A stretch of 64,000 nucleotides of DNA, taken from assembly GCA_034440575.1 (NCBI GenBank), contig JAOTOL010001397.1, positions 642,501 through 706,500 of the forward strand, read 5' to 3'. The translations under genes and the position numbers were made by a program. This document shows positions 57,430 to 64,000 of the stretch, in pieces (positions within the stretch are counted from its first letter, which is position 1; every line of letters begins with the position of its first letter). Below the pieces are notes generated by a model that saw only the letters and a list, made by a program, of their open reading frames with translations, searched no databases and was not told the origin of the DNA. Source of the stretch: Imbricaverruca yamaguchii. Taxonomy: Eukaryota > Arthropoda > Thecostraca > Neoverrucidae.

Positions 57430-58480
57430 GCACGTCCGGCGGTCCGCGCCAACTTCGCATGTCCGGGGGGCTGATGTCTGCCCCATAAGATCTCTAGAAC
57501 TATGCTAGCTAGCGACGAACGGAAAACGGCATTGGATAGCTGGTGACAAGCTCTATCGAAAGTGTTTGGTCATTTTTCGCTCAGGTCAATATTCAGGTCA
57601 CTGGGCCATCATAGGTCAAATTCGATCAGATCGGGTGGGACTCTCAGATATTGACACATATCTCAGGACCTGTAACAGATAGAAACAAACGGCGAACGCT
57701 ATTCGATAGTCATTGAAATGTGCTATGGACAATAGGCGGTGTGATTTAAAGTCGGGTCAACCGAAATTATGATCTCAGGTCAAGATCATGAATTAGCCTA
57801 GGGAGTTCAGGTGATGTATCAATCGACACGTCTTGGTGCTACAAGCACAATGACGGTAATTTCAGCCTTCTAGCTCAATGCAGTGCGATATAATGCGCAG
57901 AAATGTGTAGTGGTCTCAGGTGACCTCAGAGACCTTGGTGAGGTCACTGAGCAAAAATGTCAGCGGTAACATTGAGCATAGCTTCCATCTACATGCCACA
58001 ACCGTTGTGAGATCATTCCGAGTGCAAATATGTAACCAGGAAACATTTGTATATTTTACCATAGCCCTATAATGGAGAAGCCATGGCCGCGACCTGACCT
58101 AAGATCAATGCTACGAAAAAACTGATATACATATTATGGTCCCTGATGAGATCATGACATGTTGTAAGTTTGAAATAAATCGCGCAATTATTGTGGAAGT
58201 TATGCCACCTAGAACTCCGAGTGTAGTTGGGTCACTTCGCCTGACCTGGTGACATGACCTGATATGACCCAGGATTAAAAATGTATGAGGATATGCGGAA
58301 AAGACGAATGAATAGCTATGCGAGGTTTGGCCTTGCTAACCCGATTAGTTTGGCGGAAAATGATGAAAAACCGGAGGGGGCCAGGTATCTGCCCCCCCCC
58401 GGACTTGCGCGGGTTAAGCTCCGACACCATGTCACGCAGGTCGTATATCATGACGTAACTGCTTCATAAAGTTTTTCACT
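57430..58480 (+). repeat. AGATCT/AGGTCA dispersed repeat, longest copy
   Basis: A stretch with CCCCATAAGATCTCTAG near 57482 and about ten AGGTCA or TGACCT motifs between 57,587 and 58,260. The order and spacing of the first motifs match 20360-20480 and 33760-33900. It lies immediately upstream of the GALM-like first exon. Confidence 0.5.
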
Positions 58481-58609
58481 AAAATAATTGTTCTGATGTC
58501 TTCGTAGTTGACAACTATGCCGCATATTTTGTCTTCAGTCATATTGTTTCGAAACAAAATCTCGTCATTAAATACACTAAGCACGAATCCCGACATTCCA
58601 GACTATACA

Positions 58610-58703
58610 ATGTCGACGCTAGAAGTGACGGTGTCCGAGATGCCGTTCGGCATTCATCTCGAAAACGGCTTGCAGAAACAGGTGGCGAAGTTCCAGATGA
58701 CAG
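58610..58703 (+). CDS. Galactose mutarotase-like (aldose 1-epimerase), first coding exon
   Basis: GALM interconverts alpha and beta anomers of galactose/glucose in the cytosol and feeds the Leloir pathway. The ATG at 58610 (context ACAATGT) opens 31 codons beginning MSTLEVTVSEMPFGIHLENG and continuing LQKQVAKFQMT. The exon ends at a good donor, ACAG|GTATGT (58704). The F-G...N-G...V-x-K-F-x-M pattern is the beginning of the mutarotase fold. The weak length of this exon alone would not suffice; the call rests on the second exon at 62787/62817-62921, whose phase agrees. Confidence 0.6.
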
Positions 58704-59759
58704 GTATGTTTATGGATGTGTCCCGACTAAGATGATTGGCTGTGTTCAAGTATCCAAATAGAATCTAAAACAGGGAAGTCATTTTACGAACGCATAAGGC
58801 GGGCACTGCTCCATGTTCACTTTGGTCCCCGATGCTTAAATTTCCCTGACCCCTGATATTCTTGTGGTGCAAAATTGCTTTCCTGAAGGTTTATATTCTA
58901 TTGCCTACCTTGGTAGTGCGGTTTTTACGTGGGCGATATATATAATGTACATCTAGTGGCATGTCCATCTCCACTGAGGTTCCTGGGGTCTCGATCTACC
59001 TGATTTTTTTTGTCGGTGCCCGACCTCGCCTTGGAAACTAGCACACCCCAGGAATTGCGGTATCTTCCTGAAGATTCCCAGTGTCAGCATCCGACGACAC
59101 CTGCCATCGTGTGGATGGGCTCTCCTGACAGTGCTCCCCCCCCCCTCCCGCGGCTCAGCGGGGCGAGTCCCCGTCGCGGTGAATTGTCGGCTGGTTCCCG
59201 TTTGTATGTATGCGTAAGTGTTGGTATGCGTAAGGTAGAGTACATGTAGCGTGAGGTGTACAGAGCTAAGGAGAGTACGTGAGAAATGAATAGTGAAGTT
59301 GACTGATAGGGAGTTGACGGAGATGCAGTTGCATAGCGTTTTGAGGATGGATGAGTAGAGATGAGCAGACCTGAGCGGAGTTGCATTAGGGATGAAGTGG
59401 TAGAGTTGGTCGAAAGCCGTAGGTGATGAGGCGGCGAGGGTTTGTTAGTCCGGACGGTGTCTGTTGGGGGGTATCGTGTGTAGGGGGTGGGATGGAAACG
59501 GGTGATCACCAAGGTAGTGTGAACACTTCAGACATCATACACTTAATGGAACGTTGATTATTGTTGTTTCTTTTCTTGTTGAGCAAGTCGGATGTTTTTT
59601 TTTTCGTTTGTTAGCTTATCCTATTGTTGTTGTTTTTATATCAAATGTCTTGTTCGTGTTTTATTTTTCTTCCTTTAATGAACCTTGCCATTTCTGCTTT
59701 TTTTCGTTCAAGGTTATTTTTGTCACGGATCATGAAATATGCGTGTAATTGAAAGAACG

Positions 59760-61348
59760 TGGGAGGTGTGTTAGTGTTATGTTCGTTGCTGAAGAGAGTG
59801 ATGGTGTTTAATGGGATTTTGTTTGTGGCGCAGTAGTTTGTGATATGTTGTCTTTCGTTGGTGTATTTTGTACGGTGTATGAGTATGTGTTTGATTGTAA
59901 GTGGTTGGTGACATGTTCGGTGTAATTTATTTGGCGTGTTGGTGTATGCGACATCCTGTTCTTGTTCTGAGTGGTGGTTTGTTCATGAGTTTGTGTTTAA
60001 GTTTGGTGCGAATTTTTGGTGCCGGAGTTCATGGGTGTTGCCTAATGAGTTGTGCTTCGTAGTAATATCTAAGGAGAGTGTATTTTCGTCCGTGCTGTAG
60101 TTGTGGTAAGTGGTTGTATATGTGAAGTGTGTGTGGTTGAGGCACTGTATGCTCGAGTAGCAATTCTGAGACATTCATTTTTTTTTCTCTCACGAATTTG
60201 GAAGGTTGGTGGAGCAGTATTTTCGAAAAGTGGGAATCCGTATTCTATAATTGGTCCAATGATTGATTTGTGGAGAGCGAGTAGCGTATTTCTGTCGGAT
60301 CCCCAAGTTGTGCTGGATGATGCTCATAGGAGATTCTTTTTTATATGCGATCTTGAATGTTTAAGATGTGTGGCTGAGAAGTGAGTTGCGGGTCCAATGT
60401 GATGCATAAGAATTGTACTGTCACAACAGAAGGTATGGGAGTGCGGGCGTTTATAGCCATAGAGTATGCATTTTGATTTGTATGGTGCGATGTGTGAATT
60501 TAGGAATGAGAGTTGATTGTGTAGTCCTGTAAGTGCGTGTTGTAGTGTTCCTATTGCGTGAGCTGGTGTTTCGTGTGAAGTCCATAGTACGATGTCATCT
60601 ACATAGTTGAATTTTGGCAGAAGTGTTGTCGGTGATGACTGATTGACTAAGAACATAGACAAGTGAACTAATAACTGACCCATACATTAAACTGGTGGTG
60701 GAGAATTTAGTGTCTGAAGTGTGGCGACCATTTTTTACTTGAAATTATCGATTGAATAAGTAAAAATGGAGATAGTGTAATAATCGACCCTCTATGTTTA
60801 CATTATTCAAGTAATGCTGTTATTTTGTTGGTGTCGAAGGCGTGTTTTGGGTCCAGGAAGACGACAGTGGAACGTTTCTTTACCACTGCTTCCTGGATGT
60901 GTGTGATGAGATGAATGAGATTATCTGGACAAGATCTGTTGGGAGGAAAGCGCGATTGACAGGGAAAATTAGTTCTTTTGGTTGAATGGTGTAGAGAAGG
61001 CGTCTTTTTTACAAGGCGTTCGAAGAGTTTATGGAAACAGCTGGTTAGAGCGATATGACGGTATGAGTCGCATAGAGTTGGGTCAGTGTTTGGTTTTGGG
61101 ATAGGTATAGGAAGAGCCTGTAGCAAAGATTGTGGGTATATATGTATTGTCCATGCCGTGTTGTGTGTGTCGAGAAGTGCATGTAGTGCTTGTGTTGGAA
61201 AGTGTTTGAAAAATAAGTAATGTATGTTATCCTGACTTATACTGGTGTTACCTGTTGCTGATATTGCTAGTTGTAATTTTATTAATGTAAATCTAGTGTT
61301 ATAAAGATGTGGGCGTGTGCGTCTTATTTGGGGTGGGGTGTTGCGCAA
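59760..61348 (-). mobile_element. RNase H-type LINE relic, RT portion, in the GALM-like intron
   Basis: RT blocks on the minus strand are YRHIALTSCFHKLFERLVKK, CQSRFPPNRSCPDNLIHLIT, VVFLDPKHAFDTNKI (61348-60803) and the active-site FNYVDDIVLW (about 60610). It shares long stretches with 30900-33450 but lacks the RNase H segment there. Confidence 0.75.
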
Positions 61349-61419
61349 GTGTTAACGATCTGAGATGATAGTTGTGTGCGAAAATGTTTGCGATAATTTG
61401 TGGGTTTGTGATGGTGTTG

Positions 61420-62110
61420 TTATTGCGTCTGAGCATTGTGACTTTACTTGAAGGCCCAGATAAGTACACGTCGCCCCGCGAACTCCCGCTGAGCCCCCAA
61501 AATATCGCTCAACAAATTCTGGTCGAGTCATCAAAAATTTCCATCGGGCTCCCAAATATTGGCTTCGCTGGCCCCAACTAAGCGCAGCGTAACCCAAAAA
61601 ATCGCATCAGACCCGACATTAAAGCCCGAGTCCTTTGAAATCAGGAGAGATCACCAAAAAATAAACTTTCGAGCCAGGGAAATCGCTCCGGGACCTCAAA
61701 CATACCACCAAGTACCTTAAAAATTGCGTACGGCCCTAAAAACGTACCGAAGCTCGGAAAAATCGTGGCGGAGCATATGGTGAGATATGTCCTGCCACAA
61801 TAAAATATATAATATTTTTTTAATGAAATACGGTGCTGGGGCAACGAAAAATCAGGCCGGGACTGGGACTAAAAGTGCTGCTAAAAGACCGGGCCCCCAA
61901 AATGCGTCATGGTCCTAAAGAGGAACAAAAGGCCCGGGCTCTAAATAAACACATTGGGGTCTTCGAAAATACGCCGGCGGACAAAAAGCAGCACAACTCT
62001 AAGAAAAGAGCTGATGTCTCTAAAAAATGTTCCGAAACCCTCGCAAAAACTGGTTAAATTTCTAAATCGCGTCCGTAGACAAAGGAAAACGGAACGGCTC
62101 CAAAAATAAC
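61420..62110. repeat. Quasi-periodic degenerate C/A-rich repeat
   Basis: Phrases such as GGGCTCCCAAATATTGG, GGCCCTAAAAACG and GCTCCAAAAAT recur every 15-40 bases with strong drift. No unit is cleanly repeated, so this is either a very old satellite or simple compositional structure. Confidence 0.4.
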
Positions 62111-62786
62111 ACCTAGCTACGGTCCCGGTTTGATAGTTAATATGGGATATTTTGCATAGTTATCCAAAATCTGGGACATGGCATGGTTGACCAAAGAGAC
62201 GGGATACATCAAAGCTCAGGTGTATTCGGATTTATTAGCCATGATAATATGTGGAAATAAGAGAACTAATCATCTAATTTAATTAATATGATTTTCCCAG
62301 CGAACCCCCATACGAAGCATTCCATACGTCAAATATGGCACAAGCCTATCATATGGAATAACTTAGAAAAGCGTAGAAAGCCAAGCAGAAACTGGATCGC
62401 ACGATATGTGGCGAATGCTCCGAATGCGCAAGGTTTGTGTGCATCTGCACAAACACTGGCGTTTTGGTTGGTGGCCAGGCGTTATTAACTGGAATGTCTG
62501 AAATTGAGGTATTGTACATTTTACAAGTTATTTGTGTGTGTATTTGTGTATGTATTTGTGTAATTTCAGCAGTGTGAGGTGACTTATTAAGGGATGCCAA
62601 AATAAAAACCCTCACACAGCACGGGTTAGTTAGGATCGAAATCCAGTGACTCAGAAACGAACGCAAATCCTAGGTACGCCACTGGTTGGGGTGCTGTCAC
62701 AGGGAAGCTGTCGTACAGTGTACGTGCGGGAATGCTGTTGCTCTGTCCCCGTTGTGATGCTGCTCGATATTCCGGTGTACCCACAG

Positions 62787-62921
62787 GTAGATGGCCCTCC
62801 CAGGACTCTCCGGCAGTATGTGCCACCGTGAGCTCGTTTGGTGCCGCTCTCGTCTCGCTAATGATTCCCGACTCACACGGCACTCTGGAAGATATCGTGC
62901 TCGGCTTTGACCACCTGAAAG
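62787..62921 (+). CDS. Galactose mutarotase-like, second coding exon
   Basis: The reading CATVSSFGAALVSLMIPDSH followed by GTLEDIVLGFDHLK matches the mutarotase block G-A-x-x-x-S-L-x-x-P-D-x-x-G-x-x-x-D-V-V-L-G-F-D-x-L. Two acceptors fit the phase left by exon 1: CCCACAG ending at 62786 and CCGGCAG ending at 62816. The shorter exon leaves the protein about three residues short of relatives here, and the longer one adds about seven. The exon ends with AAAG|GTATGG (62922), phase 1. Later exons, with the catalytic His and Glu, are beyond the window. Confidence 0.72.
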
Positions 62922-63361
62922 GTATGGTGCTGAGGGAAATGCCCGTGTTCTAGATTCACTTCTTATGGATAATGCTGATGTGCCGCAACACAGCAACCTC
63001 CATCTGTCTCTCGACAGTAGCATGTACGTCAGTACAGCAGCCCCCACCCGGATTTAAGCCGTTGCAGGAACGCATGCACCATGACGATGTTGTCAGAGAT
63101 ACAGCAGTAGCCCGGATGGCACGGTACCTCGTCCTCACGTTAAAACACCACACACGGGTAACCGTACCCTGGCACGAGTCCCAGTAGAAGCTTTGAGCTG
63201 CATCCTGCACAACAAATTAATAATTTTCAGCAAAATTGCACTGGACAATCACTTCGCCCTCCTTACCAGTAGCCTTCGTGTTGGTTGAGTGCTGACCTTG
63301 TTTGTCAGCCACATAATGGTGTCTGAGCAGTTTCGCGGTTTGCTGTGTGCTATGGCGAAAT

Positions 63362-64000
63362 TTTTTTTTCGTGCAAATGTACTCCTAAGATCTTGGAACT
63401 TTCCACCTCTTCGATTGGGGGACGAGTAGTCTATGGGTAAGTTGCCGATCTCACAATCAAAAGATTGTGGGTTCGAGTTTTACCTGTCGTTACTCTTCGC
63501 CCGCCAGCAATCGGCGTGAGAGATTGTCGACGGTGCATGACTCAACGGTCGACGTGTCGTAAAGCCAATAACCAACTAACCAACCAACCACCTCTTCAAT
63601 TGCTTTGCCATCGATTTTAAGTAGTGTTGTGGGTTTGGGACAAAGGCGACAATATGTGACTGCCGGATTTTTCTGCGGAAAGGGTGAAGCCCCATGTTTT
63701 GCACCATTTTGACGTGCGCTAGACCTGTTCGAATAGTTTTCTCAGATTTTAGGAAGCATTTTGCTGTTGTCCAAATGTGTATGTCGTTCGCGAAAAGTGG
63801 ATATTGAAGTGACATGTTTGTGTGATCAGCAGGTATGTCGTTGATCATAATGATGAAGCGGCTCGGTGAGAGTACGCTCCCCTGGGTCAGGCCCTGTTCC
63901 CGAGGTGTGGTGTTTGATGTGACACTGCCACATCGGACCTTAAGGGTTCTGTATGAGAAAGTTGAGAACGAAATGTGCCACGTGCCCGCGTAGGCCTTGT
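63362..64000 (-). mobile_element. LINE relic, same family as 48560-54180, running off the right edge
   Basis: Long near-identity to 49815-50230 (for example CAATTGCTTTGCCATCGATTT). The minus-strand reading includes LQYPLFANDIHIWTTAKCFL, where the RT box is FAND instead of FADD. Confidence 0.8.
63418..63587 (+). mobile_element. Full-length SINE-A with 15-bp target duplication
   Basis: Flanks CCACCTCTTCGATTG (63403-63417) and CCACCTCTTCAATTG (63588-63602) match at 14 of 15. The head is GGGACGAGTAGTCTATGGG with B box GTGGGTTCGAGTTTTACC. The 3' module is GGTGCATGACTCAACGGTCG, with tail CCAATAACCAACTAACCAAC. Inserted in a LINE relic. Confidence 0.88.

Overview
This is a eukaryotic window from a repeat-rich animal genome, most likely an arthropod. 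The evidence is TTAGG-like tracts, long introns, CR1-type and RNase H-bearing I-type LINE retrotransposons, tRNA-derived SINEs, and exons of conserved animal genes. I cannot name the species. No operon-like layout, CRISPR array or genuine tRNA/rRNA gene is visible.

Three host genes can be supported. (1) A minus-strand exon at 174-346 encodes the N-terminus of an SLC22-type organic ion transporter. It is bounded by a good acceptor and a consensus donor, and the gene runs off the left edge. (2) A long plus-strand open frame (26565-28475) encodes a SOCS4/5-type suppressor of cytokine signalling, with the JAK-contacting N-terminal conserved region, SH2 domain and SOCS box all present. (3) Two plus-strand exons (58610-58703 and 62787/62817-62921) look like the start of a split galactose mutarotase (GALM-like) gene that continues off the right edge. 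They are separated by an intron of about 4.1 kb containing a LINE relic.

Almost everything else is mobile DNA. A nearly complete CR1 element (minus, about 36294-41220) carries tandem 5' monomers, an ORF1 with coiled coil and SGNH esterase, an endonuclease/reverse-transcriptase ORF2 and an octamer 3' tail. A 5'-truncated relative lies at 8888-11133. RNase H-type LINE relics lie at 11332-14480 (plus), 30900-33450, 45350-45900, 48560-54180, 59760-61348 and 63362-64000 (minus). A different LINE relic is at 23459-25662 (minus). Two copies of a non-autonomous hAT-like transposon are at 4809-5829 and 35443-36034, the second with a perfect 8-bp target duplication. A 0.8-kb foldback palindrome built of about 16-bp repeats (32071-32861) sits between the RT and RNase H parts of a LINE.

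The least expected signals are two. The first is a family of ultrashort (about 40-60 bp) hairpin retroposons. It has roughly ten members, most flanked by 11-16-bp target-site duplications, and they correspond to the 3' module of longer SINEs that carry different heads. The second is a sharply partitioned CpG landscape: blocks 245-3200, 4511-7900, 16517-17585 and 41500-43460 have almost no CpG, next to normal DNA. The two hAT copies, one in a depleted block and one outside, show directly that CpG has decayed to TpG/CpA. This implies heavy germline methylation of those blocks, plausibly gene bodies, with the CpG-rich island at 3210-4505 as a candidate divergent promoter.

Two stretches (about 18,780-18,960 and 19,575-19,835) are homopolymer-riddled and look like poor assembly.
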